In this document: in pieces, positions 34,281 to 45,543 of the stretch | Layout of the letters: every line of letters starts with the position of its first letter | How positions within the stretch are numbered: position 1 is the first letter of the stretch | NCBI RefSeq assembly: GCF_042453785.1 | Contig: NC_091668.1 | Span: forward strand, 23,097,001 to 23,161,000 | Origin: Malus domestica | Taxonomy: Eukaryota > Streptophyta > Magnoliopsida > Rosales > Rosaceae | Length of the DNA: 64,000 bases | Direction of reading: 5' to 3' | Translations under genes and position numbers: made by a program | The notes under the pieces: generated by a model | Told to the model about the DNA's origin: nothing | Databases searched by the model: none | The model's input: the letters and a program-made list of their open reading frames with translations, nothing else

Positions 34281-34889
34281 TGTGTGGTAGGGAGTCGTGG
34301 AGCTGGGGCCATGTTACACGTAGCAAAAGATGCTCAATTGCCGATATTGGACCACTCTATAGCTAAATTATGGAGTAAGGGTTGGCTAGGGCCATGTGAC
34401 GTGTAGCAGAAGGTGGTGCTCAACTGCTAGTACATGTTGCTCCTATGTAGAATCTTTTGGGGTGACAAGGACAAAACTTGCTTCCAAATGTGTCTTTCCA
34501 ATGTTCATCTGCCCTTGGCGTGTCCTTTGGGCCAAGTTGTTGTATTCGTCAGAAAATTTTGCATCCGTCAGGGTCTACGCCTTTATCGTCGCATGTCTGG
34601 ATTGGGTGGAATAGTGCGTCATGAGGATGACTGCGTGCGTTTAAAGGTAAAACTTGAGCTTCCGGGTTGCAACAACTATCGCCAAAGTTAGCTTTTGAAT
34701 TTCTGGTAACATCGAGGACAGCTTTTGAACTGTGGAATACAGGTAGTTGGGCCCCCAGCTTGTCTCGCATGATGGTAGAGCTTATTGCTGCTTTAGATAC
34801 CGTCAAACATGCGAATAAGTCCTCCACTGCTTCCGGTTTGGATAGTAGGGAGGTGATGTCGGGTACTTCTTCAAGTCCTTGAATGTGCA
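34281..34889. other. Gypsy interior where protease and RT are expected
   Basis: Between the gag part (34890 upward) and the RNase H part (34270 downward) only about 600 bp remain. I find no protease or reverse transcriptase motif on either strand. Open frames on both strands here are short and unrecognised. Confidence 0.5.
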
Positions 34890-36063
34890 TCAGTAAACCT
34901 CTTCCCAAAGTGCATACTTCTTTGCTAGAGCGAAAGAGTCTGCCAGAGTTAGATCTTCTTGCATGATCAATTTTCTAAATAGCGGGTGGTCTGTTGGAAG
35001 TCCTTTTTGGAAAACTGCTCTAGCTATCGAGTCGTTGCATCTGACTATCCTTGCCTTCTCTGCTTTGAACCTTTTCACATAGTTGCGAAACGACTCCTTT
35101 GGGTTATTCTTGACTTTTAACAAGTGGTCGAACTTCTTTTTGATCAAGTGATAAAATGAATATTCTTTGGTGAAAACCAAAGAAAGTTCGTCAAAACTCC
35201 GGATAGATTATGGAGACAGAGTGTAAAATCAATCTTACGCCTCACCTTGTAAAGTGGTGGCGAATATCTTGCAGATTATCGTTGTTTCAATAGAGGATCA
35301 TTGTGCTTCGGTAGTGCTTTAGGTGTCTCTTCGGGTCTCCATCCCATTTGAAAGATATGAAATGTGGCATGCTGAACTCGCGTGGAGGCTCTGTCTGCTC
35401 GATCTTATCCGTGAAAGGTGACCTGCTTATGTTGGTCATGTTTTGTCGAAATGCCTTGTTTGCGACCTCATTGCTTTGAAAATTACGCAATCACTTGGTC
35501 AATAGTCTCTCTACGTTTTCCTGAATTTGCCTTTGTTGGGGTAGTAGAGCTTTCGGCTGCCCCCAACCTCGAGTTGCTAGTCTAGGCTGCTCTTCCATGT
35601 ATTTGGCTTGTCTATGCCATGGATGCGGTGCGTCCCTAGCAGGCGAGCATGTTCTTTGCAGGCTGTCGATTGAACTTAAGCCGGATTGAGTGACTGCTTT
35701 TCTCCGTCTGTCATGCTACCTACACCGATGTGGGGTGGAGGATGCTCCTGGAGGGCTTTTAGGCCACGGGAGCAAGCTGAGTCGTGGAAGTAGGCTCAGC
35801 CACGGAAGCAGGCTGCTCATTGAGTGATGCATGCGAGTGCGAGGCTTAGGTCGTGGCTTTGGTGTCGTGGGCCTTGGATGGCACGGCTTGGGCCCGTGCA
35901 AGCTTGGATGGCACGACTCGATCCGTGGTAGTGGTGCCATGGACCTCGCCGCAGGTAGTGGTGACCGTGGTAGCCATCGCGGTGTTTGCCATGGTGGAGC
36001 CCTGTAGCGATGGTGCCGCTCGTATGATCACATTTAGCTTAGTGGATTGCCGTGGTTCCATTT
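34890..36063 (-). pseudogene. Gypsy gag remnant
   Basis: Minus-strand pieces typical of retrotransposon gag: FSMPHFISFKWDGDPKRHL and HYRSTMILY (35400-35290), then NPKESFRNYVKRFKAEKARI and VFQKGLPTDHPLF (35110-34980). The upstream part (35700-36060) is low-complexity with Pro/His-rich and Thr/Ala-rich frames. Several frame breaks. Confidence 0.65.
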
Positions 36064-36272
36064 CTTGAATATTGGAATTTCACTTGTGGAATTTTCTAAA
36101 TTTCTAGCCATTGTATTTCTCTTTTACGTTTTATCAAAGAATCTTTGCAAATAAAAAATTCTAATAATAAGAAAGTACGAAAAATCTACAAATAGACAAG
36201 AAAGTAGAAAAACCTTTTGATGCAGGAGTCTTCTACGAGTGTGTGAGTCTCCTTTCAATGAAAGCACAAATT

Positions 36273-36857
36273 TGTGGATGCAAATTTCCGCCTTCTTCTT
36301 GGACAAAATTGCACCTTTAAAACAATTAACACCTTAGGTCAAGGCCAAGAGCCTCACGCGCCCACGATGAATGGGGGGCTTTGGCCGAAGAACCTCCGAT
36401 GCCAAAGTTAGAATTTAGAGAGAAAAGTGTTTAGAGAGTTTTTGGAGTTTTGCAAGAGTGTGGACTTAGGTTTTTAGAGAAAATGAGGTTGAATATATAG
36501 AACATGGCCGACCCCCTTGGGAGAGAGGGTGACCGACATCTTTGGTATTTTTTTGGGTGTAATAGGTGATTTAATTGGCAATTAATGGATTAATTAGGTA
36601 ATAAATTCATTAACTAGCCAATTAACATAATTTAAAAGGAATGTTTTGGAGGTTATGAAATAATTACCTTGTGGAGAATATAGGATGAGGATTGATGAAA
36701 TAATTTTGAATTTGTTACCTATTTTGGGCATTTTTGACTTGGTTGAGGGATGATTGTCTGCTACTCGCGCGTAGGAATCCTGTTATGCCTCAAGGGTATT
36801 TTTGTCCTCTTTTATCTAAAATTCACGTGTCGCTTTGTGATTATTTTTGGCTCCACA
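36273..36857 (-). repeat. Gypsy 5' LTR
   Basis: 585 bp; carries an extra segment near 36757-36775 relative to the other LTR, and otherwise closely similar. Confidence 0.88.
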
Positions 36858-36948
36858 CAAGATACAAATAAAAATAAAAATATGCAACATACATTTAGGT
36901 TTACCTAACCCTAAACCTAGTCTCCACACAAAATCTTACTCTTCTCGT

Positions 36949-37872
36949 CAGGGCCGGCCCAGGCCGAGTGCAAGCAGGGCAATCGTCCGGGGCATAAAAA
37001 TATTAGGGGCACCAAAATTATTAGGGTGGTATATTTATATATGTTTTTATAAGAGTATACATTTATACAATTTGGTTCAATGACACAAAAATTTAAGTAG
37101 AAGAGGTGGTTTGGTCATTTGAAAATAATGAGAGGTCTTGAGTTCAAAACACCACATGTGCTTATTTACTTTCTAATTTTTACAAATTTCTTTTCAGAAG
37201 AGTATAAATTTATAAAATTTGGTTAAAGGATCAAGAAGTTTAATTAGAAGCAATGGTTTTTGTTGTTTAAAATTAACAAGAGGTCCTAAGTTCGAAACGC
37301 TATGGGCATGTTTATTTTTTTCAATTTTAACAAATTTTTGTTTGGTTGTTAATTTATTTTTAGTTACTAGCTAGTAGCTATGTAGCTTGTTATTTTTAAA
37401 TATTCGTTTCAATTCAAGTCTAATCTTCAACAATGAGTAATAGGTAGACCAAATTTGTAGCGCAAATTTGTAAATTATATGATGTGTTATCAAAATATTT
37501 AATTTAATGCTCATTCATTACTAATACATATCAATTAAAAACTCGAAAACATCATTATTTTTTTAGTCCCATATTGACAAGGTTAGTAAATAAGAAAAAA
37601 CACCTCATGATTTATACAAAAACACTTTCAAAGTTCAAATGGAAAACAAAATTTATCATCTATCTACTTATAAGTCCAGAGTTGTTTGGTTTTCTTCTCT
37701 CAATACAAAATAAATTAGTCTTTTTGTGTATCTAAATTATTGAGTTTGAAGTGCTTTTCTAAGTATAATTTTATCAATGTCTTACGTGTGAAAATAAATA
37801 ATTTTCTTATATGAAGTTTGGGCACTTTTTTTGACATCGCCCCGGGCCTCAAAAATCTCTGGACCGGCCTTG
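36949..37872. mobile_element. Non-autonomous hAT, 924 bp, perfect 8-bp duplication
   Basis: Ends CAGGGCCGGCCCAG and (complement) CAAGGCCGGTCCAG. Flanks CTTCTCGT at 36941-36948 and 37873-37880 are identical, the 8-bp hAT signature. The interior is A/T-rich with no transposase. Confidence 0.92.
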
Positions 37873-37880
37873 CTTCTCGT

Positions 37881-38194
37881 CCATGCAAGAATGGTAGCAT
37901 GCAGGAGAAGAAACTATCGGAAAACTTTCAATCGGTGAAAGACAATCGAGCTAACGTTTTAACAACGAAATGGGTTCCATCAAATGCAACTGGGACGAAC
38001 TATAAGCTGACCATTTTGATGAATCTAAGCATGCGGCACTTCTCTTTTTCTTTCGGCCATGATATGCGTTTTACCAGACTCACGTCCCCACAAGGGCCAA
38101 TGTACTTATAATTTCTTGGGTTGGTAGGTCAATGTCCTTAATTATCATAATCTTTTTAGTTAGACTTAAATAATCAACAAAGTTAGTGTGGAGC
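37881..38194. other. Intergenic after the hAT element
   Basis: A short open frame here continues from inside the hAT element and is not supported. Nothing else seen. Confidence 0.4.
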
Positions 38195-38355
38195 CACTTA
38201 GTATTAGGGTCTAGTGATAGTCTATTCACTTGTAAGTGAGGTCATAGTTTGATTCTCACCAAAAGCAAATTCGGATCACGTTATTGATGCCCATTGTGAG
38301 ACTTAGCCCACTCTCCCGTCTCTTAGGTAGATTATATCGTTTGTTAAAAAAAAAA
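38195..38355 (+). mobile_element. SINE, copy 2
   Basis: Same family as 25402-25581: TCTAGTGATAG, CACTTGTAAGTGAGG, box-B-like AGTTTGATTCTCACC, GACTTAGCCCACTCTCCC, then an A-tail. The 5' boundary is uncertain and no clear target duplication was found. Confidence 0.75.
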
Positions 38356-39277
38356 TGCTAGCGGTGAAGTTTTACAATGTTCACAATTAGAAAGAATATG
38401 TATGGGATAGACCACTCTCCTATATTTATGTCATCTTTGTTTTTTAGGTGTGTTATATCCATAATTAATGAGACCCATTTATTTTTCAGTTCTTTGGTTG
38501 TTAATAAACACATTGATACAAATAATACTATTTTCTTGTAAATTCATTCTTTTTAGCAAATCTTGTAAATTCATTTCTTATAGGGAAATATGCCATAATA
38601 ACGTATCTATTCTCGTTCACTTATCTTATTTTTTAAACCCACTTTGCATGGGTATATACCATGAACATTTTGATTAGTAGAAGAGTTCAAAATAGGACAT
38701 GTGAATGGGATTAGTAGCGCTGCTCACATTCATGTGTTTCTGCCACTTATTCACCACCTCGCTTTTTATCTTTAAAGAGTCGTTTCTATTTTCATTAGTA
38801 AAATATAACTTGACACATTTAAGGTCTCTTTGTAAACGTTTTGCAAAACATTTTTTTTGTTTTGCATATACAAAAGAAGACTACTTTGTCTGAAATTATC
38901 CCAATATTGTTCCCGTACACCAAAAACAATGTTGCCTTCTTACATCATACATTTTTGTTTTGATCTTCTTTAATCCAATAGAAACTTTGGTTAAAATAAT
39001 TAGAAGGAATATTACTACTTTTTTGTTACAATTTTTGGTATGAATAATAATAATTTGGTCTTGAAATGGAATTGGGGGATTCTCTTTCTCCCACGCGAAA
39101 GTTGCGCCAAAAAGCATTGAGGAAGACATAAAAGTACAAAGACCCACTTGACCTTTTACCATTGTAAGTGCGTATTGTACTACTTCTTTTGCTTGCTGTA
39201 CTGGCACTGCCCTCATGCTAAGCAGTGCACACAACCGTTTCATGGATTCACATTTCCGCAGCATCCAAATCCAAATG
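38356..39277. other. Intergenic, no gene seen
   Basis: A/T-rich; short frames on both strands without recognisable domains. Confidence 0.45.
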
Positions 39278-39650
39278 TATTTTTTTTCTCGAAAAGGTAA
39301 CATTCATTAAATAGAAAATAAAAGTTACAGCTAATCTAAAGAAAGGTAGACTAACCCAAAACACACTTGAAAAAAGTTAAAATACAAAAATCCAACGCAA
39401 TAAACAAACAAACAAATAAAACCTAATCTCAATCCTCCATATAGGAGTAGCTCCCGCCTGTCGCCGCCACGAACGTCTTGCCAACAACCATTAAGGCAGC
39501 AACACTAAAGAAAATGAGCGAGTCGTCAATTTGAACAAGAAATCATAGCACAAAAATTACAAATATGCAACCAAAAGCACACCAGAGCCAGATTTCGTCA
39601 CTAAAAACACTAAACCTAGAAATAGTCACCGGATCCCAATCCCCTTCACC
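39278..39650 (-). mobile_element. LINE 3' UTR fragment, minus strand
   Basis: Reading the minus strand, a non-coding tail ends in TGTTACCTTTTCGAGAAAAA with an A-run at 39278-39286, as in plant L1-type LINE 3' ends. No coding part is present. It abuts the plus-strand LINE fragment at 39657 head to head. Confidence 0.55.
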
Positions 39651-39656
39651 AAATCC

Positions 39657-40330
39657 TTGCAAATATATCAAAACAAATATAATCAAAATATTCCCAAGAT
39701 GACCTTCATTCTTTGGTTGGCTATTAAATGCAAGCTTTCTACTGTGGATAGAATTTTAACTTTTGCTCTGTCAGTTCCTGTCACTTGTGTACTCTACTCT
39801 AGTGCTACGGAGTCCCATTCCCACCTCTTCTTTGAGTGTCCTTTTACTGATGGTATTTGGTCTTCCGTGTTATTCAAGTGCGGTGTCCCTTGGCTAAGGC
39901 TCTATTGGCCTCTTTTTGTCATGTGGACTACTAACCGTTGCAAGGGAAAATCTCTATCTTCGATAGTTTTGAAGTTAAGTCTTACTGTTACAGTGTATTA
40001 TGTTTGGAGGGAGCGGAACAACCGTAGATTCAAGAACTCATGTCAATTCGTTGCGGTGGTTCTCAACTCAATTAAGTCCACCATTAGACTTCGATTGAGT
40101 TCGTTGAAAATCACCCATTTCGCTGTTAATGACTCTACTTTACGGGAATGGAATATAACTATGAATAGTTAGTTTTTTTTGCTGCTTTGATGCAGCGTTG
40201 TTAGCGTTGCTGTCTATTTTTCTTTTAGCTGCAGCTCTTTGTTGTGTGTTTGTTTTTTCAACTACTCTTTGTTGCTTGTATTCTTGTTTTTTTCCTTATC
40301 AATATATTTTATTTACAAAAAAAAAAAAAG
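39657..40330 (+). mobile_element. 5'-truncated LINE, zinc-binding RT region and tail
   Basis: The open frame 39657-40172 encodes the C-terminal zf-RVT region of a plant LINE reverse transcriptase: IPKMTFILWLAIKCKLSTVD, then ATESHSHLFFECPFTDGIWS (Cys/His cluster) and YYVWRERNNRRF. A T-rich 3' UTR and an A-run (about 40317-40330) follow. The usual first Cys pair is degraded (CVLYSS). Confidence 0.75.
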
Positions 40331-41320
40331 TTTGCAACTTTGAGATGTAGTGTAAGCTTCCCCCGCCTTTGCAAACAAGTTGGACCCGGTGCAAAATGGT
40401 AACTTTATAGTGTTAAGATGCGAAAATTTACAATTATTAAGGAATTTTAAAATAACGGAAATTTAAATGATATAATTTTATATTTTTGAATTTGTAAAGT
40501 CTTTTATTTCGTTAACCTAAAAGAACAATAAAATTTGAATATGGAGACTCTACTCATAGAAATTTAGAATGACATCTCCTTACATGAAATTCAAATTTAG
40601 GAATTGGAGGTCCCAACTTCCAATTTTTTTCCACGCGGAAATTCTAAATTTATATGTTGATGAATCCAAATATAAATTTCGACTTTTTAGAAAGAAATTG
40701 AAGTTTATTTCCCTCATCTAAATATATTGGTAAGGAATTGGATAAAAATTAGACAGAAATTGTATGGTAAAACATAACAACAACATTGGACTGATTAAAT
40801 GCACTGGAGAGGTGGGATTTGTTAAATTCAAGGATTTGGATCATGCAAACTATTCACCGCTTTATTTCCAGAGCCTCAGCAAGGAAGAGAGACAGAGAGC
40901 TACAAAATGAAAACCGATATGTCCCCAAGAAGCAAAATCCAAAATAACAAAAACAAAAACAAAGAGTGAAAAAGTAAACAAAAACGTATGATATGACGCA
41001 TGAGGTATGAAAACTTAAGCATTTAATTTAAATTACCAATTAATGCATTATCCCAACTCCAACTCTCTCTCCTTTACTTTTTTTTCTAGAAAAGCTACTA
41101 AATTTATTAATGAAATAAAATACATATAAATTGAGAATAAGGTGTTTTATAGACCTTGACAAATATACTGTCGGAGATTTCAACCCGTAGAAAAGAAAAA
41201 AAACTCTCTCCCACCTGAAAGTAAAAATTAAATAAAATTTTAAAAATAGAAGTTAAATAAATACGAGCAGTTTTTAATGGGCAAATATCCATACACATAG
41301 ATGTAATTAAATTTTCAAAC
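40330..41320 (+). repeat. Left arm of large inverted duplication upstream of FBW2-like gene
   Basis: Segments match the reverse complement of the right arm in mirror order: 40331-40385 with 41838-41895, 40780-41000 with 41515-41750, 41053-41075 and 41195-41215 with about 41460-41485, and 41248-41310 with 41390-41453. The left arm has two extra stretches (about 40400-40730 and 41076-41195). Confidence 0.75.
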
Positions 41321-41389
41321 TTTTTTGGGATTTTCTGAAAGGTAGGATGTGTTGTTAGACGACTAAAAGAGTAAAAAATCAGAAAGTGT

Positions 41390-41900
41390 AATTACATGTA
41401 TATGTGTGGAGGATATCTGCCATTAAAAACTGCTCGTATTTATTTAATTTCTGGTTTCCAAGTGGAGGAGAGAGAGTTGGAGTGTAGATATATTTAAATT
41501 AAACCCCTTAGTTTTTATATCTCATTTTATACGTATTTGTTAGCTTTTTCACCTTTGTTTTTGTTTTTACCTCTTTTGTTCTGGATTCTGCTGGTTGGTG
41601 GCAGATGGGTTTCATTTTGTAGCCTCCCTCTCCTTTGCTGAGTCTCTGCGGATAAACCGGTGAGTGGTTTGCATGATCCAAATCTTTAAAGTTAACAAAT
41701 CCCACCTCCTCAGGGCGTTTAATCAGTCGAATGTTGTTGTTATGTTTTCCCATTTAATTTATGTCCAATTTTCTTCGACAAGAACAAAATCCAGCACAAA
41801 GATAAAAGCTTTAATCTTTTCACACTCTGTCGAACTCGTTTGCAAAAGCGGGAGTTCACACTACATCTCAAAGCAGCAGTTGTTTCCTTGCTTCTGCGGT
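41390..41900 (-). repeat. Right arm of large inverted duplication
   Basis: Mirror of 40330-41320. It lies 600-1100 bp upstream of the FBW2-like ATG, where its promoter and first, non-coding exon should be. The spacer between the arms is about 70-80 bp. Confidence 0.75.
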
Positions 41901-42486
41901 TACCAAATCATTAAAAAAAAAATGCAAAATTCAGAACTTAAATTTCGAATTTTTACCTCATTTCTTCAATTCTCATTTGGGTTTTGTCCCTCCTCTAGAT
42001 CTGTTGATGTTCTGTCTTCTAAGTTCTAACCTCTGGATTTTGACATAATCCTCGTTTTGTTTACATGGTAATGTTGCCGGATCTACCACAGGATTTTGGT
42101 CTTAATTTTGATGAACTAACTGTCATTTCTCGCTGCTGTTTTTCTGTTTATGTTCTCATACAACTACGGCGGTCCGTAAATTTTGATGTTTGTCCTTTTT
42201 CTGTCTTATCTTTTTTGTTTTTGTAATTCTTGTTCTGAATTTTCTTGTTTATCATATAGATGAACATTTTGATTTCCAGCAGTATTTATTAGTGGAAAAA
42301 TATCATGAATTTACATCTACTCACGCATTGTATATGAATCTTGATTTTGTCATGAAATTCAAGAAATTTTTTACTTTTACATGAGATTTATGTGCAAAGA
42401 TGGTTTTTTTTTTTTTTTTTCAACTTTAATGGTATGGATTGACTCGGAAAATTTATTTATTTATTTATTATCATTTTTCTGAAGGC

Positions 42487-42488
42487 AG
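42487..42488 (+). promoter_or_regulatory. Likely 3' splice site of a 5' UTR intron
   Basis: A T-rich stretch (about 42403-42480) is followed by GAAGGCAG just 5 bp before the ATG at 42494. This looks like an intron acceptor, so the leader is probably split, with a first exon somewhere in 41500-42060. The donor was not fixed. Confidence 0.45.
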
Positions 42489-42493
42489 ACTAG

Positions 42494-43831
42494 ATGGAAG
42501 GGGGAAGCGATTTTCGGCATTGGGACGATTTGATTCCAGATGCATTGGGTCTGATTTTTGGCAATCTCACTCTCCAGGAGATACTGACAGTGATCCCGAG
42601 GGTTTGCCAATCCTGGAACAAGGCAGTGTTGGGGCCTTACTGCTGGCAAGAGATTGACATTGAGGACTGGAGTAACAGATGCCAGGCTCACCACCTCGAT
42701 CGAATGCTTGAAATGCTGATTGCTAGAAGCTGTGGATCGCTCCGAAAGCTCACAGTTTCCGGCCTCCAAAATGACAGAATCTTCTCCCACATTGCTGAGC
42801 AGTAAGCATACTAGCAAATTTTTATCACCACAAAATTTTGGTTTCATTAAGATTTTGTGATCACACATTAGTGTATATGCGGATGCTCTGTCATTTTGTT
42901 TCAGATAATTGAACATTTTGTGCAAACTGTAAACCCAATAGACTGGATTTAGTACAATTGGAACCTTCAATCATGATTATCTTCTTATACACTTGCAAAT
43001 CACTGTTAATTATCATCCGTATATTCAATGTCTTCTGTTAATGAAGGATTGGTTTTTTTTTTTTTTTTTTTTTGTGAATGAAGAATACTAGTTTTTTATG
43101 ATACAGTTGACGAATTAATGTCTTGTGATTTGAGTCTTGTTTTTCTTGGTTTTGCAAGTACTGGTTCCCTTCAGACCTTGAGACTGCCAAGAAGTGAAAT
43201 TAGTGATTCTATAGTAGAAAAGACTGCTGGAAGGCTCTCAAATATCACTTTCCTGGATCTTAGCTACTGTGGCAAAATTGGTTTTCGTGCTTTAGAGGCC
43301 ATCGGAAAGAACTGTAAAATGCTCGTAGCATTGTGTCGGAACATGCACCCATTGGATACAGCAGGCAAGCCTTTGCTGGATGACGAGGCTTGTGCCATTG
43401 CCACCACAATGCCAAGGCTCAAGCACCTTGAGATGGCATACCATCTTATCAGCACAGGAAGTGCTCTCCAAATACTCTCGAGCTGCCGCGAGCTCGAGTT
43501 CCTGGATTTGAGAGGGTGCTGGGATGTTAAACTTGAGGACAAGTTCCTGAAAGAGAAGTACCCAAAATTGAAGGTTTTGGGGCCTCTTGTTCTGGACTAC
43601 TATGAGAGGAATGAGTGGGAAGATTGCTCGGATTTCTCCGATGCTTCTGATTATTTGGCATGGGAATTCGTCGCCGGTGAATTGGAGGATTACTATGATG
43701 ACGACGACGACGAGAGTTATGCCGAGATGTGGGATGATGAAGGCAGGCTGGAGCAGCTTGAGCTGAGGTTCTATGAAGGAATTGATCACCATGAAGATGC
43801 AGGAGGAGTTGGTTGGCCTCCATCTCCTTAG
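42494..43831 (+). CDS. FBW2: F-box/LRR protein, FBW2-like
   Basis: Two coding exons, 42494-42801 and 43159-43831, joined by a GT-AG intron (GTAAGC at the donor, TTTTGCAAG at the acceptor) that splits a His codon; 326 residues. The F-box (about residues 10-56) reads WDDLIPDALGLIFGNLTLQE then VPRVCQSWNKAV-like with CWQEIDIEDW. Leucine-rich repeats follow (TFLDLSYCGKIG, FLDLRGCWDVKLEDKFLKEK), then an acidic tail (DYYDDDDDES) and WPPSP at the very end. This order and the WPPSP end match Arabidopsis FBW2 (317 residues), the F-box subunit of an SCF ubiquitin ligase that promotes ARGONAUTE1 turnover and affects ABA responses. No defect is seen. The ATG is the first after the putative leader intron and starts the conserved block. 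Confidence 0.9.
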
Positions 43832-44594
43832 TAAAATTTAAGTTTGTGTTTTTTTCTTTATTTGTCAAACTGTTTGCTTCTCTTTTTTCAAGCAGTTCCT
43901 TGATGCTTCTGTTTGGAACTTATTATATCTTTTTATGGATATGTATATCTTTCAATGGAAAATGAAAAGCATGGTTTGTTGAGTCTCATTTGTTTGGCCA
44001 TTGCCTTGTTAGTTGATGACTTTGTGAGTGTCTGTGTTGCCAATAATTGCATAAAATGGCAAGCAATTTGGACTTGGTTCAGTTGAAAAAGAAAGAGTAG
44101 AAAAAGTATATATTTCTGCTTCACCTAAACAAAAGGGTAGATTTGCAAATGATCTTTTATCACAACGGCGGAAAAAAATTGAGTCTTTACAGTATGAGTT
44201 TAAATTTCGTACTAATTTAACAAAATTCATCTTTGACGGGAAAATAAAGGTTAAATTTACTGCCTGGCCTGCATTTTCCAAGTTAGAATTTTACTTTACT
44301 GACTGAGATAGATGTCTGCATAAAGTTCAAACCTATTTTGGATAAAATAAGTTACCCCCATATGAATTTCAAAGGATCGCTCTTTCTCTCACTCACTCAT
44401 TGTGGTGAGGCTAAAGTACTTGATGGGGCCTATTGTAGAATAATTACTCTTTTTTATGTTGTACACTCCTCTTTCTATTTTTATATTCACTTGCAACACA
44501 GAAAGTGATTTTTGTACACCTTTTTTCCGTTTGCACATATCACATCGTTTTGTGATTTAATAAATTAATTAATTGAGGTGTAGGATAAAAAAAT
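43832..44594. other. 3' flank of the FBW2-like gene
   Basis: The first 150 bp is likely 3' UTR (T-rich). No gene in the remainder. Confidence 0.5.
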
Positions 44595-44749
44595 AGGAAA
44601 ATTAATGAAAATAGTTTGAAAACTTTGAGTTTTAATGATAAGGACAAAATAAAGAGTAAAGTGAATAGTACCAGGATTGACTTTTTATTGTAAAAATGTG
44701 GTTTTTTCGTTAAAGTGAACAGTACCGAGTGCTTTTCGTTAAAGTTCCT
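44595..44749 (+). mobile_element. 155-bp Mutator-type MITE, copy 1
   Basis: Imperfect inverted ends (AGGAAAATTAATGAA and the complement of TTCGTTAAAGTTCCT) with a perfect 9-bp duplication TAAAAAAAT (44586-44594, 44750-44758). The interior has two GTTAAAGTGAACAGTACC-like motifs. Same family as 45381-45534. Confidence 0.85.
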
Positions 44750-44904
44750 TAAAAAAATAGGTGTGCAAAAATTATTTTGTTTGCATGATTAGTTATGTGA
44801 TAAGGACAGAGAGAATGTATGCAACATGTTATATGTAAGTTTCTTACACCCTACTGCTGCAAGGAGAGGTATATGGTACACATGGAAGTCGACCCATCAT
44901 CTAT

Positions 44905-45065
44905 GTCATTTAGTACTACGGTTTATTAATATTTTTTTTTTACTTATAAATGAGAGGTCTTATATTCGATTATCGTCAAAGACGAATTTGAACTACCTTA
45001 TTACTAGCCCATTGTAAGACTAAGCCTACCTCTCCCATTAATGTAAATAATATCGTTTGTTAAGA
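44905..45065 (+). mobile_element. SINE, copy 3, 5' end unclear
   Basis: ACTTATAAATGAGAGGTC, box-B-like ATTCGATTATCG, GACTAAGCCTACCTCTCCC and TATCGTTTGTTAA match the SINE family at 25.4 and 38.2 kb. A second, partial copy of its 3' half follows directly (45066-45150). Confidence 0.65.
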
Positions 45066-45380
45066 CGAGATTCAAACCTAATTATTGCTAGCTTATTATG
45101 AGGCTAAACACACCTTCTTTTCTTAGTGTAAATAATATCATTTATTAAAATAAATAAATAAGACCCCAAAAAATGGAGAGGATATTTCGGATATTTGCAA
45201 ATGAATAATGATTCTTAAACAATATGATCGTGAAAGTTGTAGAGAGGACAATTGTCTCTTTGCTTTTTATATAATTTAATCTTCTAAAGTTAGTAATATC
45301 ATACATTTTATAATAAATAAATATTATGAAGTTATAATGGTATGATTTAGTTAGTTGCGTTGATCGTAGCATTTCTTATA

Positions 45381-45534
45381 AGGAAAACTAATGAAGATGG
45401 CTTGAAAACTTTGAGTTTTAATGATAAGGACAAAATAAAGGGTAAAGTGAATAGTATCATGATTGACTTTTTAGTGCAAAAATGTGGTTTTTCGTTAAAG
45501 TGAACAGTACCGGAAGCTTTTCGTTAAAGCTCCC
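45381..45534 (+). mobile_element. 154-bp Mutator-type MITE, copy 2
   Basis: Closely similar to 44595-44749, with its own perfect 9-bp duplication TTTCTTATA (45372-45380 and 45535-45543). Confidence 0.88.
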
Positions 45535-45543
45535 TTTCTTATA

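Larger units (their letters stand above)
28687..36857 (-). mobile_element. Ty3/Gypsy (Tat-like) element, RT lost
   Basis: LTRs at 28687-29253 and 36273-36857, both TGTGGATGC...CA, flanked by a perfect 5-bp duplication CAAGA (28682-28686 and 36858-36862). The minus-strand order is LTR, primer-binding region (TTGTGCTTTCATTGA), gag, RNase H, integrase, then about 3 kb with an antisense reading frame, purine tract (TGTGGGGGCATT) and LTR. Protease and reverse transcriptase are not seen between gag and RNase H. The RNase H and the extra 3' frame are reminiscent of the Tat/Ogre/Retand group. Confidence 0.85.

Noticed and set aside
34396..34691. Plus-strand Cys/Val-rich open frames in the Gypsy interior
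   Set aside because: No recognisable domain and no repeat of the pattern elsewhere; likely antisense to lost pol sequence.
42461..43868. Minus-strand open frames across the FBW2-like gene
   Set aside because: Antisense shadows; the plus strand has the conserved F-box, repeats and splice sites.
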